A DNA stretch of 64,000 nt from Pseudomonadota bacterium (GCA_021325365.1 JAJPHF010000147.1:1-64000); one strand, 5' to 3'. Counted from the first letter of the stretch, positions 1 to 8,314 are shown. Numbers and translations are program-made. Notes: generated by a model not told the origin, from the letters alone.

Positions 1-951
1 CGCGACGAGAACGAGTACATCGCCAACATGGGCAAGCCCGACATCGCGCGCATCAAGAAGGAGGCCGACATCGCGGCGGCCGAGGCGGCGCGCGACACGG
101 CGATCCGCCAGGCCGAGACGGCGCGCGAGGCGGCGGTGGCCCGGGCGACGGCCGACCAGGAGCGGGTGATCGCCGAGCTGGCCTCGCAGACGCGGCAGGC
201 CGAGGCCTCGCGCGACCTGGAGCTGAAGAAGGCGGAGTACGAGGCGTCGGTCAAGAAGGCCCAGGCGCAGGCCGACAAGGCCTACGACATCCAGGCCAAC
301 GTCATGCAGCAGCAGGTCGTGGCCGAGCAGGTGCGCGTCGAGCGCGTGCAGCGCGAGGAGATGGTCAAGGTCCAGGAGGCCGAGATCGTCCGCCGCGAGA
401 AGGAGCTGGCGGCCACGGTGCTGAAGGCCGCCGAGGCCGAGCGCCTGCGCATCGAGACGCTGGCCGAGGCCGAGCGGCAGCGCTTGCAGCTCGAAGCCGT
501 GGGCCGCGCCGAGGCGACGCGGGCGCAGGGCCTCGCCGAGGCCGACGTGCTGCGCACGAAGGGCACGGCCGAGGCGGAGATCATCCGCGCCAAGGGGCAG
601 GCCGAGGCCGACGCGATGGGCCTGAAGGCCGAGGCGTTCCAGCACTACAACCAGGCGGCCGTGCTCGACAAGGTTCTGGGCGGCATGCCGGAGATGGCGC
701 GCGCATTCGCCGAGCCGCTGGCGAAGGTGGACAAGATCACGATCGTGTCCACGGGCAACGGCGGGCACGGCCTGGGCGCCGACCAGCTCACGGCCGACAT
801 GGCCAAGATGATCGTCCAGGCACCGGCACTCTTCGAGTCGCTGACGGGCGTGAAGCTGGCCGACCTGCTGGCGCGGGTGCCGGTGCTCGGCGACGCGGCG
901 GACCGCCCGCCGCCCGCCCCGCCGGCCGTCGGCAACGGCGAGGCGCACTAG
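1..951 (+). CDS. Flotillin-like SPFH protein, C-terminal part (5' truncated by window edge)
   Basis: The frame is open from base 1, so the gene starts upstream of the window and only the last 316 residues are present. Residues about 10-210 are an Ala/Glu/Arg/Lys-rich coiled coil with many Ala-Glu-Ala repeats and the IARIKKEADIAAAEA-type start seen just after the SPFH domain of flotillins (FloT/YuaG family). The C-terminal 100 residues (Tyr-Asn-Gln, Val-Leu, Met-Pro-Glu, then Pro-rich) also fit. Flotillins scaffold membrane microdomains at the inner face of the cytoplasmic membrane. It is followed on the same strand by a helix-turn-helix gene and two PspA-type genes, an association known for phage-shock/envelope-stress systems. 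The SPFH domain and membrane hairpin cannot be checked here. Confidence 0.88.
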   Translation, partial: RDENEYIANMGKPDIARIKKEADIAAAEAARDTAIRQAETAREAAVARATADQERVIAELASQTRQAEASRDLELKKAEYEASVKKAQAQADKAYDIQANVMQQQVVAEQVRVERVQREEMVKVQEAEIVRREKELAATVLKAAEAERLRIETLAEAERQRLQLEAVGRAEATRAQGLAEADVLRTKGTAEAEIIRAKGQAEADAMGLKAEAFQHYNQAAVLDKVLGGMPEMARAFAEPLAKVDKITIVSTGNGGHGLGADQLTADMAKMIVQAPALFESLTGVKLADLLARVPVLGDAADRPPPAPPAVGNGEAH

Positions 952-1116
952 CGAGCGGGGCACGGGCTTTGCCCGCTGGCACGGCCCGTGCCCCACGCCT
1001 ATCGGACGGCGTCGCCACGGGGCGGGGAGCGGTCCCCGGCCGTCGCCACCGGCGTCCCCGCTGGGCGGCCCGCGGCCGACCCGCCGATGCACAGGCTTGC
1101 CGAGAGGACAACGGGG

Positions 1117-1584
1117 TTGAAGCTGAGCGAGAAGCTGCGTCATCTGCGCGCCGTCGAGGGCGAGCTGCGCGGCCTGGGCCGCCCGCTCACCAAGGCGGAG
1201 GTGGCCCGCGCGATGCGTGCCGAGCTGGACGCGGGGTTGAGCGAGGCATACCTGTCGCAGCTGGAGAGCGGTCGGCGCCGTCACCTGACGGCGCCGACGC
1301 GGGGCCTTCTCGCTCGCTTCTTCAAAGTCCATCCGGGGTACCTTGTGGACGATCCGGCGGGCTACGAGACGACGATTCTCACGCAGGCGCTGGAGCCGCG
1401 CGGGGGGCTGGGGGCGTGGCTGCTCGATCGCGCCGAGGAGCTACGCGACGATCCGGCGCTCTACCACCTGTTCCTGCGGCTGGGGCGCAGCCCGTCGCCC
1501 CGCGACACGCTGCTGCTGCTCGACGCGATACTGAACGAGGCGCCCGAGCGGCCGGAGATGCTCAGCTATCCCGCGACCAGCTGA
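1117..1584 (+). CDS. XRE/EspR-like helix-turn-helix regulator
   Basis: A 155-residue protein. I chose the TTG at 1117 because GAGAGG lies about 9 bases upstream; an ATG at 1087 in the same frame is the alternative, without a clear ribosome site. Residues about 20-75 form a helix-turn-helix with the LTKAEVARAM and LSEAYLSQLESGRR signature, followed by TRGLLARFFKVHPGYLVDD. This layout, including the phrase about a domain reaching a given length before Tyr-Leu/Phe and an acidic pair, is that of the EspR-type XRE regulators. The C-terminal half (DDPALYHLFLRLG) is helical and unassigned. Position between flotillin and PspA genes suggests that it controls the membrane-stress cluster; this is inference. 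Confidence 0.8.
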   Translation: MKLSEKLRHLRAVEGELRGLGRPLTKAEVARAMRAELDAGLSEAYLSQLESGRRRHLTAPTRGLLARFFKVHPGYLVDDPAGYETTILTQALEPRGGLGAWLLDRAEELRDDPALYHLFLRLGRSPSPRDTLLLLDAILNEAPERPEMLSYPATS

Positions 1585-1621
1585 GCGCGGCTGGCTAATC
1601 GTCCACGCGAAGGATACGCTC

Positions 1622-2032
1622 ATGGCTCGACTGGACGAGCGCGGGGAGGCGCGCGAGCTGCTCTACGCGGCGATCGCCGCGGAGCACCAGCTCCACGAGG
1701 CGGCGGCGCGGGAGGCGGCCGCCACGCGCCGCTGGGCGGCCCGCGCCGCGCTAGCCGAGAGAAAGGAGGCGCCCGACCTGGCCGACGCCGCGCGCCAGCG
1801 GGCGGCGGAGCACGAGCGCCGCGCCCGCGAGTACCGCGCGGAAGCCGCCCGCCACCAGGCGCACATCGCGGCGCTGAAGGCCGCGCTGCGCCAGCCCGGC
1901 GCGCTCGCCACGGCCCCGCCCGTCCCGACGGAGGACTACGACGCCGTCGCGCGACGCCTCGCCGCGCTGGAGCGCGAGGACCGACTGGATCGTGACCTGG
2001 CCGAGCTGAAGCGTCAGCTTGGCCGCCGGTAA
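1622..2032 (+). CDS. Short PspA-like coiled-coil protein
   Basis: A 136-residue, Ala/Arg/Glu-rich, almost entirely alpha-helical protein without signal peptide or membrane segment. Its end (YDAVARRLAALEREDRLDRDLAELKRQLG) parallels the end of the PspA encoded next door (FKQLEQEDEVDRQLAELKAQLG), so it looks like a shortened PspA paralogue lacking the N-terminal amphipathic helix. It lies 37 bases after the regulator gene and 53 bases before pspA, on the same strand, probably in one transcript. A role as a PspA partner or heteromer subunit is inference. The start ATG has only a weak upstream AAGGA. Confidence 0.7.
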   Translation: MARLDERGEARELLYAAIAAEHQLHEAAAREAAATRRWAARAALAERKEAPDLADAARQRAAEHERRAREYRAEAARHQAHIAALKAALRQPGALATAPPVPTEDYDAVARRLAALEREDRLDRDLAELKRQLGRR

Positions 2033-2085
2033 CCGACCCCCGGCGCGAATCACGGCGGGCGCACGCCCCGCCGAGGAGGAGACAG

Positions 2086-2808
2086 ATGGGTATTCTCGAC
2101 CGTGTGGGCACGCTCGTCCGCGCCAACATCAACGACCTGCTGGACCGAGCCGAAGACCCGGAGAAGATGATCCGGCAGCTGCTCCAGGACATGGAGAACC
2201 AGCTCATCCAGGTCAAGACGCAGGTCGCGGCGGCGATCGCCGACGAGCAGCGGCTCAAGGAGCGCTGGCAGCAGAACCAGCAGCAGGCCGACGAGTGGCA
2301 GCGCAAGGCCGAGCTGGCCGTCCAGAAAGGCCAGGACGACCTCGCGCGGGAAGCCCTGGCCCGCCGCAACACCTTCCAGCAGACCGCGGCTGGCTTCAAG
2401 GAGCAGTACGACGAGCAGGCCAAGCAGGTCGAGCAGCTTAAGGACGCTCTGGACAAGCTCGAGGCGAAGATCCAGGAGGCGCGCACGAAGAAGGACCTGC
2501 TCATCGCGCGCAGCCGGCGGGCTCAGGCCGAGCAGCAGATCCACCAGACCATGGCCCGAGCCGACACCACCAACGTCACCGGCGGCTTCGAGCGCATGGA
2601 AGAGAAGATCCGCATGCAAGAGGCGCGCGCGAAGGCGCTCGGCGACCTCGACCACGACACCGTGGACGAGCGCTTCAAGCAGCTCGAGCAGGAGGACGAG
2701 GTGGACCGCCAGCTCGCCGAGCTGAAGGCCCAGCTGGGCGGCGGCTCGGCGTCGCCCTCGCTGCCGCCCGCCGGCGGGACATCCGGCAGCACCACCGGCG
2801 CGCCCTAG
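2086..2808 (+). CDS. pspA: PspA/IM30 (Vipp1) family protein
   Basis: A 240-residue ESCRT-III-like membrane-remodelling protein. The N-terminal amphipathic helix (MGILDRVGTLVRANINDLLD) and the following EDPEKMIRQLLQDME are diagnostic of PspA/IM30. A long coiled coil follows to about residue 220, then a short Gly/Ser/Pro tail. The ribosome site GAGGAGGAGA lies 6-8 bases before the ATG. PspA proteins bind stressed inner membrane from the cytoplasm and, in many phyla, pair with flotillins. Length is usual for the family. Transcription probably comes from upstream of the flotillin gene. Confidence 0.95.
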   Translation: MGILDRVGTLVRANINDLLDRAEDPEKMIRQLLQDMENQLIQVKTQVAAAIADEQRLKERWQQNQQQADEWQRKAELAVQKGQDDLAREALARRNTFQQTAAGFKEQYDEQAKQVEQLKDALDKLEAKIQEARTKKDLLIARSRRAQAEQQIHQTMARADTTNVTGGFERMEEKIRMQEARAKALGDLDHDTVDERFKQLEQEDEVDRQLAELKAQLGGGSASPSLPPAGGTSGSTTGAP

Positions 2809-2811
2809 TGC

Positions 2812-2880
2812 CTCTTGCCGGCTACGCGAGCGGCCAACGTCCGGTAGGGGCGGGTCTCGTGCCCGCCCGCGGCCGGTGGC
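2812..2880 (+). repeat. GTAGGGGCGGG dispersed repeat, copy 1
   Basis: The core at 2844-2880 carries an inverted GGGCGGG/CCCGCCC pair. The same core occurs at 28307 and 33486. Similarity to the 28307 copy extends upstream through CTTGCCGGCT, so the element is longer than the palindrome. It sits directly after the pspA stop codon. Confidence 0.7.
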
Positions 2881-3013
2881 GCGGAATACCGTGAGCGCCA
2901 CTGGCTGCAGCCCCGGCGCTGCTCGACCGCTCGCCGAAGCCGCAAACCGCCATAAGGGCCGCTCTTCGCCATCGTCCCGTCTGCGCGCAGCCGCGGGTCG
3001 CCGCAGGGCCGAG

Positions 3014-3055
3014 CAGCAGCGCCCCTACGCCGAAGCCGGTGTAGGGGCGCTGCTG
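3014..3055. repeat. Perfect 15-bp inverted repeat
   Basis: CAGCAGCGCCCCTAC at 3014-3028 is exactly complementary to 3041-3055, with a 12-base loop. The arm contains the GTAGGGGCG motif of the dispersed repeat family. There is no T-tract, so it does not look like an intrinsic terminator. Confidence 0.75.
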
Positions 3056-3124
3056 TCCGCTCAGGGTACGTGCCCCCCTCTCCGCGAGCGGGTCGGGGGG
3101 AGGGCTCATCCCGCCCACGATCCG

Positions 3125-3430
3125 AACGCATTCGGCCCGCCGCCCACTAGGCTCGGCCACTCCGTGCCGCAGCTGTCGCGCACGCCGAACGCGACGGTCG
3201 TCGCCTGGCGTGTCGATCAGGCCGTCGCCGCCCGCGGCGTGCGGGATAGCCATCGACGTGCGGCTTAGCGCGGCGTAGAGATTCGTCGGGAGCGCCGGCC
3301 GTCCGCCGGACCGGCCAGTCCAGCTATTGTTGACGATGTGGGGCCGAAGCGCCGGGTTCGGGTGATTCCCGGCCAGGTCCGTGAGCGTCGTGAAGAAACG
3401 GTAGCCGGACAGTGCTCGCGGCCCCCAATC
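3125..3430 (-). pseudogene. Possible decayed S8 (subtilisin-like) peptidase fragment
   Basis: On the minus strand, 3310-3420 reads TDLAGNHPNPALRPHIVNNSW, close to the segment of extracellular subtilases that precedes and includes the conserved Asn-Asn-Ser-Trp. About 130 bases further on, in another frame, SCGT-x(8)-PNAF resembles the Ser-Cys-Gly-Thr/Pro-x-Ala-Phe segment that follows in the same proteins. The pieces are in different frames, with no intact start or catalytic triad. I read this as a short remnant. The alternative is chance similarity in GC-rich noncoding DNA. Confidence 0.35.
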
Positions 3431-4069
3431 GCCCGCCCGCGCGTCCGTCCGGGCGCGGCCGCGTCGGCCCCGGCGTGCGCTCCGGTATACCCTGAGGCGC
3501 CAGCATCCCGCTCGTAAGCGCTCAGGCCCCTGGGTGGCCGACGACTGCACCCTGGTTGGTGACGCTATGTACCCCTGTCAATATTCGGGCGTACTCTACG
3601 CACGCGCACACGCTTACAACGCAGCAAATACATCTCGACGGATCTTCTTCGCGATATGTAACTGTAACGTTCCGTCCATGGTTCCGTTTGTGTACATGGG
3701 GGGATAAGCGCTGCGCGGTAGCCAATCATACTGCGACCGGCCTGATCTAGACGCGTTGGCCCCGGTAGGTGGACTATCATGTCCAACCAAGTCCGCTTAC
3801 GCGCGCCACTGCCCCTCAGAGGTCGCGCTCCGACCATTGCCCGCTGCTTCGCACGTGGGACGGGTTACCTTTTGCAGGCACCTTGCCCACGGCCCGTCGC
3901 CCGCCTGCCGTTCCGCCCGCTCGTCCCCCAGGCGCCCTGCTGTCCGGTCTCCCGCTCGTACCGGCACCCGCGCTGTATCGCGACCTCGGCAGATGAGTCG
4001 GCGCCATCGGCCTGGGAGTGTGTAGCCTTCGGCGTTGCCCGGCGCCGAATGAGGGCGGAGGAGGCCTGA

Positions 4070-4870
4070 ATGGCAGTCCGATTCGCATCTCCCGCGTGCT
4101 CGGCCCCCGCCGTCGCCGGGTCTTCCAGACGCGGCCGTGCGCGCTGTCGCCGCCCGCCGGCCGTTCGCGTCGTGCTCGTCGACGAGCAGCCCATCCGACT
4201 GGCGGCGCTGCGCGGGTGTCTCGAGGAGACCGGTGAGTTTGCCGTGGTCGGCATGGGCTTGGCGGGCAGGGACGCGCTGAGCCTGGTCGCGACGCATCAG
4301 CCCGAGGTCCTGGTCCTTGATGCGCACTTGCCGGACATGAGCAGCCTCGATTTCGCCCGCCAGGTACGCCAGGCGGGTCCGCTCGTCGCCGTGGTCGTGC
4401 TCACCGGACCCCGGCCTACCGGCGAGCCGCGTGTGCTCGACGAGATTGGCGTCCGCGGGTCGATCTCCAAGCGGGTATCCGGTGAGGAATTCGTCGGGGC
4501 GGTCCGGACGGTTGCTCGCGGCGGTACCGTCTTCGTACCACGACCGGCCCCGCCGCCCGCGGACATCACCGTGGTCAGGCTCACGAGGCGGGAGCACGAG
4601 GTCTTAGAGCTCCTCGCGTCCGCCCAGACCAACGCGTCCATCGCCGCGACTCTGGTGCTGTCCGAAAAAACGGTGGAGTTCCACGTCCAGAACCTCTGCA
4701 CGAAGCTCGGCGTCTGGTCGCGGCTGGCTGCCGTTATGGAAGCCCAACGTCGTGGCCTGCTGGCCCCGGCGCAACCGGTACCCCACGGCCTCCGCGCCCG
4801 GGCGCAGCGTAATGCCGCGACGCCGGCCAGCGCGGCGTCCTACGCCTTCCGCGGCGCCAGCCGGTCCTGA
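4070..4870 (+). CDS. NarL/LuxR-type response regulator
   Basis: A 266-residue two-component regulator. The ribosome site GGAGGAGG lies 6-8 bases before the ATG. After a 30-residue Arg-rich N-terminal extension, a receiver domain (about 32-150) shows the acidic pair Asp38-Glu39, phospho-acceptor Asp84 (VLDAHLPD), Thr112 and Lys134. A LuxR-type helix-turn-helix follows (about 170-225, LTRREHEVLELLA then SEKTVEFHVQNL). No histidine kinase is adjacent, so it is an orphan in this window. Immediately downstream are two palindromes and a secreted hydrolase gene, the obvious candidate target (inference). The N-terminal extension is unusual; an internal start near residue 32 is possible but lacks a ribosome site. 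Confidence 0.92.
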   Translation: MAVRFASPACSAPAVAGSSRRGRARCRRPPAVRVVLVDEQPIRLAALRGCLEETGEFAVVGMGLAGRDALSLVATHQPEVLVLDAHLPDMSSLDFARQVRQAGPLVAVVVLTGPRPTGEPRVLDEIGVRGSISKRVSGEEFVGAVRTVARGGTVFVPRPAPPPADITVVRLTRREHEVLELLASAQTNASIAATLVLSEKTVEFHVQNLCTKLGVWSRLAAVMEAQRRGLLAPAQPVPHGLRARAQRNAATPASAASYAFRGASRS

Positions 4871-4877
4871 GGGAAAG

Positions 4878-4946
4878 CCTGGGGTTTTCCCCAGGTCACA
4901 ACCTAGGGGTTTCCCCAGGGCGCTTCCCGCCGCGGCCCCCTACAGT
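4878..4946 (+). promoter_or_regulatory. Tandem palindromes (putative operator) and -10 box before the hydrolase gene
   Basis: CCTGGGG-TTTT-CCCCAGG at 4878-4895 and CCTAGGGG-TTT-CCCCAGG at 4902-4919 are two copies of one palindrome with centres 24 bp apart. A TACAGT at 4941-4946 could be the -10 box, which would place the sites near -43 and -67, typical for an activator. NarL/LuxR-type regulators bind such paired dyads, and one is encoded directly upstream. Sequence facts are firm; the function is inferred. Confidence 0.55.
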
Positions 4947-5062
4947 AGTCTGTATCACGTCACTGCGCCGCCCGAACCAACGAGTCGGCGTTGTCGGTCG
5001 TTTAGCGAAGCTGACGGACGCATAGTCGTCGTCACGCCCAAGCAAGGAGAGGGCTGAGCGCG

Positions 5063-6445
5063 ATGTCGAAGAACACTTATCGCCTACCCTTGCGCATGAC
5101 CATGCTGGCGCTTGTGGCTTCTCTCGTCGCGCTTTTCCCCGCAGCGCGGTCGAGCGTCCCGTCGAGCGTCGAGGCACAGGCTACGCCGCCGGCGACAGTG
5201 GTGCTGCTGCACCAGGTGATCGCAGGACTGTATCAGGGGTCGGGCGCCAACGCCTCCACCGCGGTGTTTTTGATCCACGAGACCTCGGACTTCATTAATG
5301 CCACGCCTTGCGTGCAGCTGGTCCAACGTGGCTTCACTGCCCTCTGCGCCAAGTCTCAATTCACCCAATCGGCTGAGGTGGATTGGAACCAGATTGCCCT
5401 AGACGTGAGTTACGGCGTCTCCTACCTGCGGTCGGTACCTGGCGTCCAGCACGTGGTGCTGGTGGGCTGGAGCGGCGGGGGCGCCATCATGGCCTACTAC
5501 CAGAACGTGGCCGAGAACGGGGTAGCCACCTGCCAGGCCCCGGCTCGCCTCGATCCGTGCGACAATAGCCTTGCAGGGCTGCCCCGCGCGGACGGTGTGG
5601 TGATGCTGGACGCCATCCCGGGGCTGGCCTTCTCGAACATGTCGGCCTGGGATGCGTCAGTCAACCGGCCCGATGGACTGACTAGCCACCAAAACCCGTC
5701 GCTCTACCTCTTCAACCCGGCGAACGGGTACAACTCGAACCAGAACCAGTCGTCCTCGTACTCCCGGAACTTCATCGACCGCTATACGCAGGCGCAAGCC
5801 GAGCGCGAGTCCAACCTCGTGATCGCGGCCCTGCAGGCCCGACAAGACATTACCAGCGGTCACGGTGACTTTACGGATGACATGCCGTTCCCGGTCGGGC
5901 ATGACGCGGCGCGCATCTGGCAGCAGGATACCAGCCTGCTCGCCCATACCAAGGGGCAGTATCCACTGATCACCCCGACAAGTCCCAACGGCGCGGTCCA
6001 GGCTATCGACTCTGTCCGAGTCCCGGCCGCGAGCGTGATCCCGTCCTCGCCCGAAGCTAACAACTCGTGGGCGGGCTCGGGCAAGAACTTCACCGTCAAC
6101 ACCTTCCTGTCGACCTCCGCTATCCAAGCGCCCAACTACCGGCTGACCGCCGATTCCATTGAGGGGGTGGACTGGAACTCGTCTAACACGGCCACGGTAT
6201 CCAATGTGCGGGGCATCAGCGTGCCCATACTCATGATGTCGATGACCGCCCACTACTGGGTCGTGCCCACGGAGATGTACTACCAGGCCGCGACGAAGTC
6301 CCACGACAAAACACTCGCCTACGTCTACGGAGCGATACACACATTTACGCCGTGCACGGTGTGCCCGACCCCGCTTGGTCCGTTCGGTGACACCGTTGCG
6401 GAGACGTTCAACTACGTGGCCAGCTGGCTGCAGGCGAAATTCTGA
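5063..6445 (+). CDS. Secreted alpha/beta-hydrolase
   Basis: A 460-residue protein with a Sec signal peptide (charged start, hydrophobic MLALVASLVALF, cleavage probably after SSVEAQA near residue 40). An alpha/beta-hydrolase fold is indicated by strand-turn FLIHETSDF, the nucleophile elbow GWSGGG (Ser near 139) and a late His (AIHTFTPC near 430). Several Cys pairs (CVQLVQRGFTALC, CQAPARLDPC, CTVC) suggest disulphides outside the cell. AAGGAGAGGG precedes the ATG by about 11 bases. Codon use and GC are visibly lower than in neighbouring genes, which suggests acquisition. Substrate is unknown; an esterase or lipase-like activity is the safest reading. Confidence 0.8.
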   Translation: MSKNTYRLPLRMTMLALVASLVALFPAARSSVPSSVEAQATPPATVVLLHQVIAGLYQGSGANASTAVFLIHETSDFINATPCVQLVQRGFTALCAKSQFTQSAEVDWNQIALDVSYGVSYLRSVPGVQHVVLVGWSGGGAIMAYYQNVAENGVATCQAPARLDPCDNSLAGLPRADGVVMLDAIPGLAFSNMSAWDASVNRPDGLTSHQNPSLYLFNPANGYNSNQNQSSSYSRNFIDRYTQAQAERESNLVIAALQARQDITSGHGDFTDDMPFPVGHDAARIWQQDTSLLAHTKGQYPLITPTSPNGAVQAIDSVRVPAASVIPSSPEANNSWAGSGKNFTVNTFLSTSAIQAPNYRLTADSIEGVDWNSSNTATVSNVRGISVPILMMSMTAHYWVVPTEMYYQAATKSHDKTLAYVYGAIHTFTPCTVCPTPLGPFGDTVAETFNYVASWLQAKF

Positions 6446-6614
6446 GATCGCTTCCGGCCATTGGGCGACGCGGTGACCATCGCGCGCGACTATGTCGCTC
6501 ACCGGCTGCGGGAGGGCTTTGGGGCGGAAGTGGCCTGGCTAGTTCGCCGGCGCCCGCCTGAGCAGTAGGGCGCTACGACGGCCAGGGGCGCCCGCGCCTT
6601 CGGGCAGCGCGGCA

Positions 6615-6656
6615 CAGCAAAGCCCCCGGGGCCATCGCCCCGGGGACTTCGTGCTG
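6615..6656. terminator. Long GC-rich hairpin, possible terminator of the hydrolase transcript
   Basis: CCCCGGGGC (6624-6632) pairs perfectly with GCCCCGGGG (6637-6645) around a CATC loop, and outer CAGCA/TGCTG arms (6615-6619/6652-6656) extend the stem. It lacks a T-tract on the plus strand. It lies 170 bases after the hydrolase stop. Confidence 0.5.
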
Positions 6657-6755
6657 GCAGGCCAACAGAGACAGTCGCCTAGGGCGATCGCGCGGTCCCG
6701 CCGGGCGGGACACTGGGGCCTAATCGACAACGCTGGACGTGCCGACATATGGAGT

Positions 6756-7304
6756 ATGCGAACAGTGCATTCCTGGCGGTGCGCCCTGCTCGCCGCGCTC
6801 GCGCTGGCAGCCCTAGCGACCGGCTGCGCGGGCAAGGGCGACGAGCCGCCCGAGGCGACGGTGGCGCTGACCGGGCCAACGAACGTGGTGGCGGTCGGCG
6901 CGGCGGACCGACTGCCGGCTCGCACGGGCACCGTGCTGGCGCGGGCGGCGGACGACGTGGGCGACCCACCGCGCGCCGCGGACGCGGCCGCCGCGCTGAA
7001 ACGCTACGTCCGCGCGATCGGCGAGGTCGAGGCGGTCAGCGAGAGTGAGGCCCGCTTCGTGGACACGCGCCTGGCGGGGCCGGATGCCAAACCGGACGGC
7101 AAGAACGGCGGCACGATCGAGATCAAGGCCACGCCCGCCGAGGCGCGGCGCGGTCCCGGCGGCCCTCCCGTCCTGAGCGCGCTCCTCCCTGCTCCCGCCG
7201 ACTATCGGTTCGCCCAGGGCCGTATTCTTCTGCGCCTGTCGAGCCGTCTGACCCCCGACGCGGCTGACCGCTACGCGGCAGCCCTGAGCCGCCTCCGCGG
7301 CTGA
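6756..7304 (+). CDS. Putative lipoprotein
   Basis: A 182-residue protein starting at the ATG at 6756. The first 24 residues form a lipoprotein signal: Arg in the n-region, hydrophobic ALLAALALAALA, then lipobox LATGC, so Cys is predicted to be lipidated and the protein anchored on the outer face of the membrane. The mature part is Ala/Asp/Arg-rich with a helical middle (AALKRYVRAIGEVEAVSESEARFVD) and a C-terminal DAADRYAAALSRLRG. No known domain is recognised. The Shine-Dalgarno is poor. Confidence 0.6.
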   Translation: MRTVHSWRCALLAALALAALATGCAGKGDEPPEATVALTGPTNVVAVGAADRLPARTGTVLARAADDVGDPPRAADAAAALKRYVRAIGEVEAVSESEARFVDTRLAGPDAKPDGKNGGTIEIKATPAEARRGPGGPPVLSALLPAPADYRFAQGRILLRLSSRLTPDAADRYAAALSRLRG

Positions 7305-7482
7305 GCCAGGCCCCCGTCGCCCCCTGCCCCCCGCTCTTCCCGGCTGCCCCGAGCGGCCGCTACGCCGCGCGTCCCATGAAGCCCGGTCGAGAATTGTGGT
7401 ATAGCTGTGCAACATGCGGCAAATTACTCTGCCGGTCCGCGGCGGATAATCAACACGGCCGGACGGGCCGCTTGAGGATGGC

Positions 7483-7974
7483 ATGAGACGGATTGGGCAG
7501 GTGCGCGGATCGCGCTCGACGGGACAGGTGGAGCGGCTGCTACTCGTCGGGCTAGGGCTTCTGGTAGTGCTGATCATGCAGACGCCGCTGTTTGGGGGGC
7601 TGCGCTCGCCCGCGGGCAGCGCCGGCGGGCGCTCCGCCTCGCTAGCTACTCCCGTCGGCACGCCGCTCCCCACGAGCGTGCCGCTCGAGGCGACCGCGCC
7701 CGCGTCGGCGGCCGATGAGGGGTCGCCGGCGGCCGAGCCATCGCGCGCGCCGCTCGTCGATCCGCCGAGCTATCAGGTGCAAGCCGGCGGCTCGGGGGCC
7801 AACCTGCGCGGCGCTCCTAGCACGACGGCCCCGGTCCTCGAACAGGTACACGATGGCGCTATCGTCACCAATCTGGACCAGCAAGAGACCGTAGGCGGCC
7901 AGCTTTGGCGCCGGGTCGCCGACGGCACCACCGAGGGGTGGATGGCGGCGGACCTACTGGTGCCGGCCCAGTAA
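7483..7974 (+). CDS. Membrane-anchored bacterial SH3-domain protein
   Basis: A 163-residue protein. Residues about 18-38 are one transmembrane helix (LLLVGLGLLVVLIM). A Pro/Ser/Ala-rich linker follows, then an SH3_3-type domain at 95-160 (ANLRGAPSTTAPVLEQVHDGAIV, ending WRRVADGTTEGWMAADLL). Such domains bind peptidoglycan or mediate contacts outside the cell. A TATAGC at 7400-7405 is a weak -10 candidate. Its neighbour upstream is an unrelated lipoprotein; downstream are dispersed repeats. Confidence 0.8.
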   Translation: MRRIGQVRGSRSTGQVERLLLVGLGLLVVLIMQTPLFGGLRSPAGSAGGRSASLATPVGTPLPTSVPLEATAPASAADEGSPAAEPSRAPLVDPPSYQVQAGGSGANLRGAPSTTAPVLEQVHDGAIVTNLDQQETVGGQLWRRVADGTTEGWMAADLLVPAQ

Positions 7975-8007
7975 CGCGTGACACCGAATCCGGCGACGTA
8001 GTTCTCT

Positions 8008-8212
8008 TATATCGAATCCGCCGGTGGAGTCCCCTTACTCCCTCTCCCCCTGGGAGAGGGTTGGGGTGAGGGCGCGTCTCGGTAGGCGAACCCCCGGGCC
8101 GGATCCGATATTAGTCCCCCTCTCCCTCTGAGAGAGGGTCGGGGTGAGGGCGCCTCCTGGGTCTCCTCTCCCTCTCCCCCTGGGAGAGGGTCGGGGTGAG
8201 GGCGCGTCGGAT
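8008..8212. repeat. Cluster of three CCCTCTCCC/GGGAGAGGG repeats
   Basis: Three copies of a 35-40 bp element (CCCTCTCCC-CCT-GGGAGAGGG followed by TCGGGGTGAGGGCGC) at 8036-8075, 8116-8152 and 8166-8206. The first is bordered by TTATATCGAATCCG (8007-8020) and by an approximately inverted GGATCCGATATTA (8101-8113). The same element recurs near 25.9, 32.9 and 37.5 kb. This kind of imperfect palindrome is a widespread REP-like repeat in GC-rich bacteria. Nothing else is seen between 7975 and 8314. Confidence 0.85.
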
Positions 8213-8314
8213 CCAAGATGAGCTGTCGGCGCGGCCATGTCGCCGCGGTCGTGCGCGTGCGCGTGGCCGCGCCGTCCCGCGCGGATGGAGGTGCGTGGGT
8301 CGGCGGGCGCTGCG

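Larger units (their letters stand above)
2809..4069. other. Gene-poor intergenic region
   Basis: About 1.26 kb between pspA and the response regulator without a convincing intact gene. It holds one copy of the GTAGGGGCGGG dispersed repeat, a 15-bp perfect inverted repeat, a possible decayed subtilase on the minus strand, and from about 3550 to 3760 a stretch of noticeably lower GC with no recognisable signal. Open frames here are short, overlap each other on both strands and have no ribosome sites. Confidence 0.6.

Noticed and set aside
3522..3837. Short frames on both strands in the low-GC patch
   Set aside because: No ribosome sites, no signal or domain, and mutually overlapping frames; treated as noncoding.
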